A DNA stretch of 5,201 nt from an uncultured Collinsella sp. (GCA_900757285.1 CAAENI010000136.1:1-5201); one strand, 5' to 3'; counted from the stretch's first letter, positions 1-5,171 are shown. Numbers and translations: made by a program. Notes: generated by a model not told the origin, from the letters alone.

Positions 1-663
1 TCCCTGAAGGGCAAGCTCGTCGTGAGCGTTCAGGCGTATATGGGCGAGCCGCTTCGTACGCCCGAGACCATGGCTCAAATGTCTCGCGCTTGCGAGCTTG
101 GCGGCGCCGCCGCCATTCGCTGTCAGGGCCTTGCCGACATTGCCGCCATTAAGGGTCGCTGTGAGGTTCCTGTTATCGGCCTGTGGAAGGATGGGCACGA
201 GGGCGTTTACATCACGCCGACGCTGCGTCACGCTCGCGCCTGCGTTGCCGCGGGTGCCGATATCGTGGCGATCGATGCCACCGATCGTCCGCGTCCCGAT
301 GGCAAGACCGTCGAGGACACCTTCCGTCCGCTGCACGAGGAGGGTGTGCTCCTGATGGCGGATTGTGCCACCATCGAGGACATTCGCCGTGCGGTTGATA
401 TGGGCTTCGACCTTGTATCCACCACGCTTTCTCATGGTGTCGCCGCCATCGACTGCACCATGGCCGATGGCCCCGATCTTCCGCTTCTGCGTCAGGCGAC
501 CGAGGAATTCCCCGGTCTTCCCATCATCTGCGAGGGCCGTGTGCACACGCCCGAGGAGGCTCGCGCCGCGATCGATGCTGGCGCTTGGGCCGTTGTCGTC
601 GGCACTGCCATCACGCATCCCACGAGTATTACGAGTTGGTTCAAGGCTGCGCTTGAGGCGTAA
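1..663 (+). CDS. nanE: N-acylglucosamine-6-phosphate 2-epimerase (ManNAc-6-P epimerase), 5'-partial
   Basis: This cytosolic (beta/alpha)8-barrel enzyme converts N-acetylmannosamine-6-phosphate to N-acetylglucosamine-6-phosphate, the step of sialic-acid breakdown after NanA and NanK. The reading frame is already open at base 1 and encodes LKGKLVVSVQA, the usual NanE N-terminal strand, so the true start lies a few codons upstream; GTG at 22 is an internal Val. Counting from window codon 1, family blocks are GLWKDG with the probable catalytic Lys63, VYITPT, IDATDRPRP (92-99, substrate phosphate and sugar region), LLMADCAT with Asp121, TTLS, CEGR with Glu178 as probable catalytic acid, and the C-terminal phosphate-binding GAWAVVVGTAIT (Gly201 in GTAI). 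The 220 visible codons are nearly full family length. Roles of the residues come from family knowledge of NanE structures. It is followed after 51 bp by a terminator-like hairpin, so it probably ends an upstream operon that is out of view. Confidence 0.93.
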   Translation, partial: SLKGKLVVSVQAYMGEPLRTPETMAQMSRACELGGAAAIRCQGLADIAAIKGRCEVPVIGLWKDGHEGVYITPTLRHARACVAAGADIVAIDATDRPRPDGKTVEDTFRPLHEEGVLLMADCATIEDIRRAVDMGFDLVSTTLSHGVAAIDCTMADGPDLPLLRQATEEFPGLPIICEGRVHTPEEARAAIDAGAWAVVVGTAITHPTSITSWFKAALEA

Positions 664-690
664 GACAGGCCTCGTATCCGCTCGGGGCGG

Positions 691-696
691 TATACT
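691..696 (+). promoter_or_regulatory. possible -10 element (TATACT) ahead of rapZ
   Basis: TATACT fits the actinobacterial -10 pattern TAnnnT and lies between nanE and rapZ. No recognisable -35 hexamer is present 16-19 bp upstream, so support is weak. If it is used, transcription would begin near 703 and the hairpin at 715-744 would lie in the rapZ leader rather than at the end of the nanE transcript. Confidence 0.22.
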
Positions 697-714
697 CAAT
701 ATAGGCAATTGACC

Positions 715-751
715 GCGCGGGATCCGGGTTGCTGGGTCCCGCGCTTGTTTT
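715..751 (+). terminator. Rho-independent terminator or attenuator-like hairpin between nanE and rapZ
   Basis: Bases 715-725 pair with 734-744: an 8-bp perfect GC-rich arm (GCGCGGGA with TCCCGCGC), then a T-G wobble and two further C-G pairs, closing an 8-base loop. It is followed at once by TTGTTTT (745-751). This is a convincing intrinsic terminator for nanE. The U-tract ends only one base before the rapZ ribosome binding site (753-758), so if a promoter upstream of it serves rapZ, the same hairpin would act as an attenuator. Confidence 0.75.
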
Positions 752-752
752 C

Positions 753-758
753 GGGAGG
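753..758 (+). promoter_or_regulatory. rapZ ribosome binding site (decides the start)
   Basis: GGGAGG lies 6 bases before ATG 765 and is the best match to the 16S anti-Shine-Dalgarno in the spacer. A second, weaker purine run (AGGGAG, 772-777) lies 5 bases before another in-frame ATG at 783, so initiation at 783 cannot be excluded. TTG at 729, inside the hairpin loop, has no ribosome binding site and is rejected. Confidence 0.65.
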
Positions 759-764
759 CAGCAC

Positions 765-1685
765 ATGCAAAAGGGAGATGCCATGGATGCGGCGGAGCGC
801 TCGGAGCGCATCCCCGATATCGTCATCATCACCGGAATGTCCGGATCGGGCCGCACGCAGGCCATGCACGTGTTCGAGGACATGGGCTATTTTTGCATCG
901 ATAACCTGCCTCCGCGTCTGATCGCCCAGCTTGCCGAGCTCGTCGGCATCAATACGGGCGTGGGCAGGCATCTCGCCGTCACCTGCGATTTGCGTAGCCA
1001 GGGACTGTTTGACGAGTTGCTCGATGCGGTCGCCGCGCTCGAAGAGCGCGAGATGAGCTGCGACATCGTGTTCCTAGAGGCTTCTGACGAGGTACTGATT
1101 CGTCGCTACAGCGAAAATCGCCGCCGTCATCCCATTGCCAAGCCGGGGGAGACTACGGCCGATGCCATTCAGCGCGAGCGCCTTCAGCTGCAGGGCGTGC
1201 GCGATCGAGCCGATATGATTATCGACACGAGTCGTCTGCGCACCTCTGCGCTGCGCAACAAGCTACGTATGGCATTTTCCGAGCTGTCCGACCAACAGCT
1301 CATGGACGTCCATGTGTTCTCGTTTGGCTTTAAGCACGGCATGCCCGTCGAGGCGGACATTATGATCGACGTCCGCTTCCTGCCTAATCCGTTCTACGAT
1401 CCCGAGATGCGCACCATGACCGGTCTCGATAAGAAAGTCTCCGACTTTGTTCTGGACCATCCCAAGACGCAGGAGTTCTGGAAGGCTTGGACACAGCTGC
1501 TCGATACGGTGATGCCGGGCTATATCGCGGAGGGTAAGCCGCAGCTTTCTATCGCCATCGGCTGCACGGGCGGACAGCACCGTAGCGTCGCCATTGCCGA
1601 GGCCACGGCCCGTTACCTGGAAGGCGTCCAGTATCACGTGAGCATCTCCCACCGCGACCTGTCGCGCGCCAACACGAAGGCATAG
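765..1685 (+). CDS. rapZ: RapZ/YvcJ family nucleotide-binding protein (RNase adapter RapZ)
   Basis: A cytosolic two-domain P-loop protein of 306 aa. The N-terminal domain has a Walker A-like GMSGSGRT (24-31) followed by the family block FEDMGYFCIDNLPP (37-50). A hydrophobic strand DIVFLEA (100-106) is the probable Walker B region. The C-terminal domain has FSFGFKHGMP (186-195), ADIMIDVRFLPNP (197-209) and the hallmark GCTGGQHRS (267-275). In E. coli RapZ binds small RNAs and glucosamine-6-phosphate and guides RNase E; in B. subtilis YvcJ hydrolyses nucleotides and affects competence. The role in actinobacteria is not settled, so the RNA adapter function is only a family label here. Arg30 replaces the canonical Walker A Lys, as in other actinobacterial members. 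The C-terminus (SHRDLSRANTKA) lacks the dense basic cluster used by the E. coli protein for sRNA binding. The start at 765 is chosen for its ribosome binding site; ATG 783 (300 aa) is the alternative. It is co-transcribed with whiA, 6 bp downstream. Confidence 0.95.
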   Translation: MQKGDAMDAAERSERIPDIVIITGMSGSGRTQAMHVFEDMGYFCIDNLPPRLIAQLAELVGINTGVGRHLAVTCDLRSQGLFDELLDAVAALEEREMSCDIVFLEASDEVLIRRYSENRRRHPIAKPGETTADAIQRERLQLQGVRDRADMIIDTSRLRTSALRNKLRMAFSELSDQQLMDVHVFSFGFKHGMPVEADIMIDVRFLPNPFYDPEMRTMTGLDKKVSDFVLDHPKTQEFWKAWTQLLDTVMPGYIAEGKPQLSIAIGCTGGQHRSVAIAEATARYLEGVQYHVSISHRDLSRANTKA

Positions 1686-1691
1686 GCCTGC

Positions 1692-2621
1692 ATGTCGTTT
1701 ACCGCTGAGGTGCGCGACGAGCTTGCGCGCTGCGAACCCGAATGTGAATACTGCGATTTGTCGACGCTTGCCGCCCTGACGCGTGTGAGCGGTACGCTTT
1801 CGTTGGCCGGCTCCGGGCGGTATCGTTTGACGGTCGCGACCGAGACGGGAGCCGTCGCGCGCACGATGATCACGCTGACGCATCGCATCCTTAAGCTCAA
1901 AACGGAATTCACCGTTCGTAAATCGGTCTTGCATAAGGTCCGTAACTATCTCATTACCCTGCCCGATCAACCCGACTTGGACAAGGCTCTGGTGCTGCTG
2001 GGCATTCTAGACCGCAGAGGAGGGCTCGTCGCTGGTGTTCCCCGACACATCGTTGCCCGTCCCTGCTGCAGGCTTGCCTACATCCGCGGCGCGCTCATCG
2101 CGGGCGGCTTCGTGGCCGATCCACGCGGCGATTTCCATTTGGAGATCGCGGTGCAGGGTGAGCAATATGCCAAGGGGCTTTGCGACCTGTTGGGGCAGAT
2201 TGGGGTCCATGCTCGTGTTAATGCGCGGCGGGGGTCATATGCCGTGTACATTAAGAGCGCCGAGGAAATCGAGCATCTATTAAAGCTGATTGGTGCCAAG
2301 CGCAGCGTTGCCGAGATTGAGGAGGCGCGCGCGGTCAAGTTGGTTAAGAACGATGTGAACCGTCGCGTGAACGCCGAGCTCGCCAACCAGACCAGAAGCG
2401 CCGGTGCTGCCCAGCATCAGCTTGCGCTTATCGATGAGCTCGAGCAGCGTGGCCTTCGCGATGCGCTTCCGGATGCCTTGGCGGTCTTTTGCGACCTGCG
2501 CGAGCGCTATCCCGATCTGTCGCTGCGTGATTTAGGTGAGATGGCTGACCCTCCCTTGTCGAAGTCGGCCCTCTACCATCGAGTTTTGAGGCTTGAAAAG
2601 CTCATTGAAGCAAACCGGTAG
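1692..2621 (+). CDS. whiA: DNA-binding protein WhiA
   Basis: WhiA is a DNA-binding protein found in most Gram-positive bacteria; it drives sporulation septation in Streptomyces and affects division and chromosome segregation in B. subtilis. The 309 aa fit the family. The N-terminal part begins MSFTAEVRDELA, the family's conserved opening. The central region contains the degenerate LAGLIDADG homing-endonuclease-like fold, clearest at CRLAYIRGALIAGGFVADP (126-144), without an intact catalytic acidic pair, as expected for WhiA. The linker NDVNRRVNAELANQTRSAG (220-238) and the C-terminal helix-turn-helix (about 256-305, with LRDLGEMADPPLSKSALYHR) complete the protein. Only a modest GAAGG (1676-1680) lies 11 bases before the ATG, inside rapZ, so translation is probably coupled to rapZ. 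It uses TTA codons (2280-2282 and 2532-2534), which gap and pgk lack. No clear intrinsic terminator follows it. In this non-sporulating-type context a division-related role is more likely; that is inference. Confidence 0.96.
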   Translation: MSFTAEVRDELARCEPECEYCDLSTLAALTRVSGTLSLAGSGRYRLTVATETGAVARTMITLTHRILKLKTEFTVRKSVLHKVRNYLITLPDQPDLDKALVLLGILDRRGGLVAGVPRHIVARPCCRLAYIRGALIAGGFVADPRGDFHLEIAVQGEQYAKGLCDLLGQIGVHARVNARRGSYAVYIKSAEEIEHLLKLIGAKRSVAEIEEARAVKLVKNDVNRRVNAELANQTRSAGAAQHQLALIDELEQRGLRDALPDALAVFCDLRERYPDLSLRDLGEMADPPLSKSALYHRVLRLEKLIEANR

Positions 2622-2666
2622 TTTAAAGTATCGACTTATATACGGATTTAGCTGCTATTTTATTCT

Positions 2667-2680
2667 TTAAAACGTTTTAA
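2667..2680. promoter_or_regulatory. 14-bp perfect palindrome, candidate operator
   Basis: TTAAAACGTTTTAA is a perfect palindrome with a central CG inside the AT-rich whiA-gap spacer. A/T-flanked palindromes centred on CG are typical of LacI/CcpA-type regulator sites. Its centre is about 75 bp upstream of the predicted gap transcription start, a position more usual for an activator or an auxiliary site than for direct repression. The regulator is unknown, and in AT-rich DNA part of the symmetry may be chance. Confidence 0.35.
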
Positions 2681-2696
2681 CGTAAATTTGATTTTC

Positions 2697-2720
2697 AATT
2701 TCGACTATTCTCGTGAAATT
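2697..2720. repeat. inverted repeat overlapping the gap -35 region
   Basis: AATTTC (2697-2702) and GAAATT (2715-2720) are perfect 6-bp inverted arms separated by 12 bases, with a G-T wobble possible inside. The right arm covers the proposed -35 hexamer. The spacing puts the arms about two helical turns apart, as for a dimeric repressor, but AT-rich sequence makes short arms common. I regard it as a weak operator candidate. Confidence 0.25.
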
Positions 2721-2742
2721 CAAGTCAAAAAAAAGGTATATT
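2713..2742 (+). promoter_or_regulatory. predicted gap promoter
   Basis: The -10 hexamer is TATATT (2737-2742), five of six bases matching TATAAT. The -35 is GTGAAA (2713-2718), four of six bases, with an 18-bp spacer. The spacer contains an uninterrupted run of eight A (2727-2734). A start near 2749 gives a leader of about 66 nt. The surrounding 2622-2745 DNA is markedly AT-rich compared with the genes, in keeping with a strong promoter and upstream A/T tracts. Start site not measured. Confidence 0.6.
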
Positions 2743-2761
2743 AGGCGAGTGGTTAGTTTGT

Positions 2762-2798
2762 GGGCCTCAACGGCGGGCGCTGTAGCTTGCGGGGGCCT
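2762..2798 (+). promoter_or_regulatory. GC-rich leader hairpin upstream of gap
   Basis: GGCCTC (2763-2768) pairs with GGGGCC (2792-2797), one pair being a G-U wobble, and a further G-U pair is possible outside. The enclosed 23 bases are GC-rich but show no strong inner stem. It ends four bases before the ribosome binding site AAAGGAG (2803-2809) and has no U-tract, so it is not a terminator. It could stabilise the mRNA 5' end or influence initiation. I recognise no known riboswitch class. Confidence 0.35.
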
Positions 2799-2814
2799 TA
2801 CGAAAGGAGACACA

Positions 2815-3840
2815 ATGGCAGTAAAGGTTGCTATTAACGGCTTCGGTCGCATCGGTCGTCTGGCTTTCCGTCAGATGTTCGGTCATGAGGGCTCCGAGAT
2901 CGTCGCTATCAACGACCTCACCTCTCCCGATATGCTCGCTTACCTGCTGAAGTACGACTCCACGCAGGGCAACTACGCTCGCGATCACGAGGTCGTTGCT
3001 GGCGAGGATTCCATCACCGTTGACGGCAAGGAGATCAAGATCTACAAGGAGGCCGACGCCAACAACCTGCCTTGGGGCGACCTCGACGTCGACGTCGTTC
3101 TCGAGTGCACCGGCTTCTACACCAGCAAGGCTAAGGCTCAGGCCCACATCAACGCTGGCGCCAAGAAGGTCGTCATCTCCGCTCCGGCCGGCAGCGATCT
3201 GCCCACCATCGTGTACAACGTCAACCACGAGACGCTGACCGCTGAGGACAACATCATCTCCGCCGCTTCCTGCACCACCAACTGCCTCGCCCCGATGGCC
3301 AAGGGTCTCAACGACTTCGCTCCCATCGTGTCCGGCATCATGACCACCATTCACGCCTGGACTGGCGACCAGATGCCGCTCGACGGCCCGCAGCGCAAGG
3401 GCAACAAGCGTCGTAGCCGCGCCTGCGCCGTCAACATCGTCCCCAACACCACCGGTGCTGCCAAGGCTATCGGCCTGGTTCTCCCCGAGCTCAACGGTAA
3501 GCTCATCGGTGCCGCCCAGCGCGTCCCGACGCCGACCGGCTCCATCACCAACCTCTACGCTGTCGTTGACAAGAAGGTCACCGTCGACGAGGTCAACGCC
3601 GCTATGAAGGCCTACGCTTCCACCATCTCCGAGACCTTCGGTTACAACGAGGACGATATCGTCTCCACCGACATCATCGGCGAGACCCACGGCTCCATCT
3701 TCGACGCCACTCAGACCATGTGCTCTGACCTCGGCAACGGCCAGACCCTCGTTCAGGTCACCTCTTGGTACGACAACGAGAACTCCTACACCTCTCAGAT
3801 GGTCCGCACCATCAAGTACTTCGAGAAGTTCGTTGCTTAA
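2815..3840 (+). CDS. gap: Glyceraldehyde-3-phosphate dehydrogenase, type I (NAD-dependent)
   Basis: A cytosolic tetrameric enzyme that oxidises and phosphorylates glyceraldehyde-3-phosphate to 1,3-bisphosphoglycerate with NAD+. The 341 aa match family length. The N-terminal Rossmann fold starts VAINGFGRIGRLAFR (5-19); Asp34 in AIND takes the place of the residue that selects NAD over NADP. The active site is SCTTNC with nucleophile Cys153, and base His180 in TIHAWTGDQ. Arg236 in GAAQRVPTPTGS contributes to phosphate binding, and WYDNENSY (318-325) carries the conserved Asn321 of the nicotinamide pocket. ATG 2815 is chosen because AAAGGAG (2803-2809) ends 5 bases before it and MAVKVAINGFGRIGR is the standard N-terminus; the frame stays open upstream to 2713, but that lies in the promoter. 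Codon use is strongly biased toward C/G-ending codons with no TTA, CTA or TCA, as in a highly expressed gene. It is transcribed from its own promoter and ends at a strong terminator. Confidence 0.99.
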   Translation: MAVKVAINGFGRIGRLAFRQMFGHEGSEIVAINDLTSPDMLAYLLKYDSTQGNYARDHEVVAGEDSITVDGKEIKIYKEADANNLPWGDLDVDVVLECTGFYTSKAKAQAHINAGAKKVVISAPAGSDLPTIVYNVNHETLTAEDNIISAASCTTNCLAPMAKGLNDFAPIVSGIMTTIHAWTGDQMPLDGPQRKGNKRRSRACAVNIVPNTTGAAKAIGLVLPELNGKLIGAAQRVPTPTGSITNLYAVVDKKVTVDEVNAAMKAYASTISETFGYNEDDIVSTDIIGETHGSIFDATQTMCSDLGNGQTLVQVTSWYDNENSYTSQMVRTIKYFEKFVA

Positions 3841-3877
3841 TTTGGCTTTTAGCGAATAGCTCGTTGAGCGTCTAAAG

Positions 3878-3924
3878 AAGGGCGCGGCCTTATAGGGCTT
3901 ACACCCTAGGGTCGCGCCCTTTTT
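3878..3924 (+). terminator. Rho-independent terminator after gap
   Basis: AAGGGCGCG (3878-3886) pairs perfectly with CGCGCCCTT (3913-3921). The stem can continue inward through C-G and wobble pairs, or into a separate inner stem AGGG/CCCT (3894-3897 with 3904-3907). The 3' side runs into TTTTT (3920-3924). It begins 37 bp after the gap stop. Because pgk follows closely, it probably trims rather than ends expression of the downstream genes unless pgk has its own promoter. Confidence 0.92.
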
Positions 3925-3926
3925 AT
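3898..3926 (+). promoter_or_regulatory. speculative pgk promoter embedded in the gap terminator
   Basis: CTTACA (3898-3903, the terminator loop) matches four of six -35 bases, and TTTTAT (3921-3926, the terminator T-tract) matches four of six -10 bases, with a 17-bp spacer. The -10 lacks the key second-position A, so support is poor. It is listed because only 56 bp separate the terminator from pgk and no better promoter is visible there. Confidence 0.18.
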
Positions 3927-3934
3927 AAGAAATC

Positions 3935-3957
3935 GTCTGCCGTAATGGGAGGCAGAC
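3935..3957 (+). promoter_or_regulatory. hairpin in the pgk leader
   Basis: GTCTGCC (3935-3941) and GGCAGAC (3951-3957) form a perfect 7-bp stem with a 9-base loop, ending 7 bases before the AAAGG of the pgk ribosome binding site (3965-3969). There is no U-tract. It may protect the 5' end of the pgk-tpiA mRNA, or be a protein binding site at the DNA level. Confidence 0.45.
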
Positions 3958-3980
3958 ACGTACGAAAGGTAGAAGCAAAC

Positions 3981-5171
3981 ATGGCCTTTACCAAGAAGAC
4001 CGTCCGCGACATCGATGTCGACGGCAAGCGCGTTCTCGTCCGCGTTGACTTCAACGTGCCTATCAAGGATGGCGTCGTTGGCGACACCACCCGTATCAAG
4101 GCTGCCCTGCCCACCATCAACTATCTCGTTGAGCACAATGCTCGCGTCATCCTCATGAGCCACCTCGGCCGTCCCGAGGGCACCGGCTTCCAGCCCGAGC
4201 TTTCCCTCGAGCCTGTCGCCAAGAAGCTCGCTGAGCTCTCTGGTCTCGACGTTGCCTTTGTCGCCGATACTTACGGCGAGAAGGCTGCCGAGGCTGTCGC
4301 TGCCGTCGAGCCGGGCAAGGTCCTCGTTCTCGAGAACGTCCGTTTTGACAAGCGTGAGAAGAAGAACGATCCCGAGATCGCCAAGAAGCTCGCTTCCTAT
4401 GGTGACGTCTTCGTTCTCGATGCCTTCGGCACCGCTCACCGCGCCCAGGGTTCCGTCGTGGGCCCCGCCGCTTACCTGCCTGCCGTCGCTGGCTTCCTGC
4501 TCGAGAAGGAGGTCGACACGCTGACCGGTATCTTCGCCGAGCCCGAGCGCCCCTTCGTCGCTATCGTCGGCGGTTCCAAGGTTTCCTCCAAGATCGGCGT
4601 TCTCGATCACCTCATCGACTCCGCTGACACCCTGATCATCGGTGGCGGTATGGCCTACACCTTCTTCCTGGCTCAGGGCCTGTCCGTCGGTCAGTCCCTC
4701 AAGGAAGAGGACTGGGTCGAGCGCGCCGGCGAGATGCTCAAGAAGGCCGAGGAGAAGGGCGTCAAGATCCTGCTCCCCATCGACAACCGCGTTGCCGATC
4801 ACTTTGGCGAGGACGCTGTCCCCGAGGTTGTCGCTTCTGACGCTATCCCCGACGATCGTGAGGGCATGGACATCGGTCCTAAGACCGAGGAGCTCTACGC
4901 CGAGGCTGTCAAGGGCGCCAAGACCGTGTTCTGGAACGGCCCCATGGGCGTCTTCGAGTTCGATAACTTCGCTCACGGCACCCAGGCTATCGCCGAGGCT
5001 GTTGCCGAGGCCGACTGCACCTCGATCATCGGTGGTGGCGATTCCGTCGCAGCCGTCAACAAGTTTAACCTGGCCGACAAGATGAGCTGGATCTCCACCG
5101 GCGGTGGCGCTTCCATGGAGCTCGTCGAGGGTAAGGCCCTGCCCGGAGTGGAGGCGCTTCTCGATGCCTAA
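3981..5171 (+). CDS. pgk: Phosphoglycerate kinase
   Basis: A cytosolic monomeric kinase that transfers the acyl phosphate of 1,3-bisphosphoglycerate to ADP, giving ATP and 3-phosphoglycerate. The 396 aa are full length. The N-terminal substrate domain contains the family signature RVLVRVDFNVP (17-27) with Asp23 and Asn25, Arg38, SHLGRP with His61 and Arg64, Arg121 in ENVRF and Arg154 in DAFGTAHRAQ: the basic patch that holds the triose. The C-terminal nucleotide domain has GGSKVSSKI (197-205, Lys200 and Lys204), NGPMGVFE (319-326, Glu326), GGGDS (351-355, Asp354) and the terminal TGGGAS loop (373-378). ATG 3981 gives the usual MAFTKKTVRD start; AAAGG (3965-3969) is 11 bases upstream, rather far, with AGAAG nearer at 3971-3975. 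An in-frame ATG at 3945 lies in the leader hairpin and is rejected. There are no TTA, CTA or TCA codons, indicating high expression. tpiA overlaps its last 8 bases. Confidence 0.99.
   Translation: MAFTKKTVRDIDVDGKRVLVRVDFNVPIKDGVVGDTTRIKAALPTINYLVEHNARVILMSHLGRPEGTGFQPELSLEPVAKKLAELSGLDVAFVADTYGEKAAEAVAAVEPGKVLVLENVRFDKREKKNDPEIAKKLASYGDVFVLDAFGTAHRAQGSVVGPAAYLPAVAGFLLEKEVDTLTGIFAEPERPFVAIVGGSKVSSKIGVLDHLIDSADTLIIGGGMAYTFFLAQGLSVGQSLKEEDWVERAGEMLKKAEEKGVKILLPIDNRVADHFGEDAVPEVVASDAIPDDREGMDIGPKTEELYAEAVKGAKTVFWNGPMGVFEFDNFAHGTQAIAEAVAEADCTSIIGGGDSVAAVNKFNLADKMSWISTGGGASMELVEGKALPGVEALLDA
5150..5154 (+). promoter_or_regulatory. tpiA ribosome binding site inside pgk
   Basis: GGAGG within the last codons of pgk lies 9 bases before ATG 5164. 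It supports the tpiA start and implies that ribosomes finishing pgk help start tpiA. Confidence 0.75.

Noticed and set aside
22..24. GTG 22 as the nanE start
   Set aside because: The frame continues upstream with the conserved LKGKLVV strand, so this is an internal Val and the gene is cut by the window edge.
729..764. Longer rapZ starting at TTG 729
   Set aside because: The TTG lies in the loop of the hairpin with no ribosome binding site, and the extra 12 residues are not part of the family.
1263..1970. Antisense open frame of 235 codons spanning the rapZ-whiA junction
   Set aside because: It covers two well-identified genes on the other strand, its translation has no recognisable domain, and GC-rich DNA commonly gives such frames.
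2622..2720. Intrinsic terminator after whiA, or a small gene or RNA in the AT-rich spacer
   Set aside because: No GC-rich stem followed by a T-tract is visible, no ORF with a ribosome binding site fits, and only weak AT-rich inverted repeats are present.
2713..2814. N-terminally extended or leaderless GAPDH (GTG at 2713, or GTG at 2749 near the predicted transcription start)
   Set aside because: The frame is open but the extension is not GAPDH-like, 2713 is within the promoter, and AAAGGAG is ideally placed for ATG 2815, which gives the standard N-terminus.
2767..3978. Open antisense frame of about 400 codons over gap
   Set aside because: It is codon-aligned with gap and open only because gap avoids TTA, CTA and TCA. 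The product is low-complexity, rich in Val, Gly, Asp and Leu, and matches no family I know.
3945..3980. pgk start at ATG 3945
   Set aside because: The ATG lies in the loop of the leader hairpin, and the 12 added residues (MGGRHVRKVEAN) are foreign to PGK.
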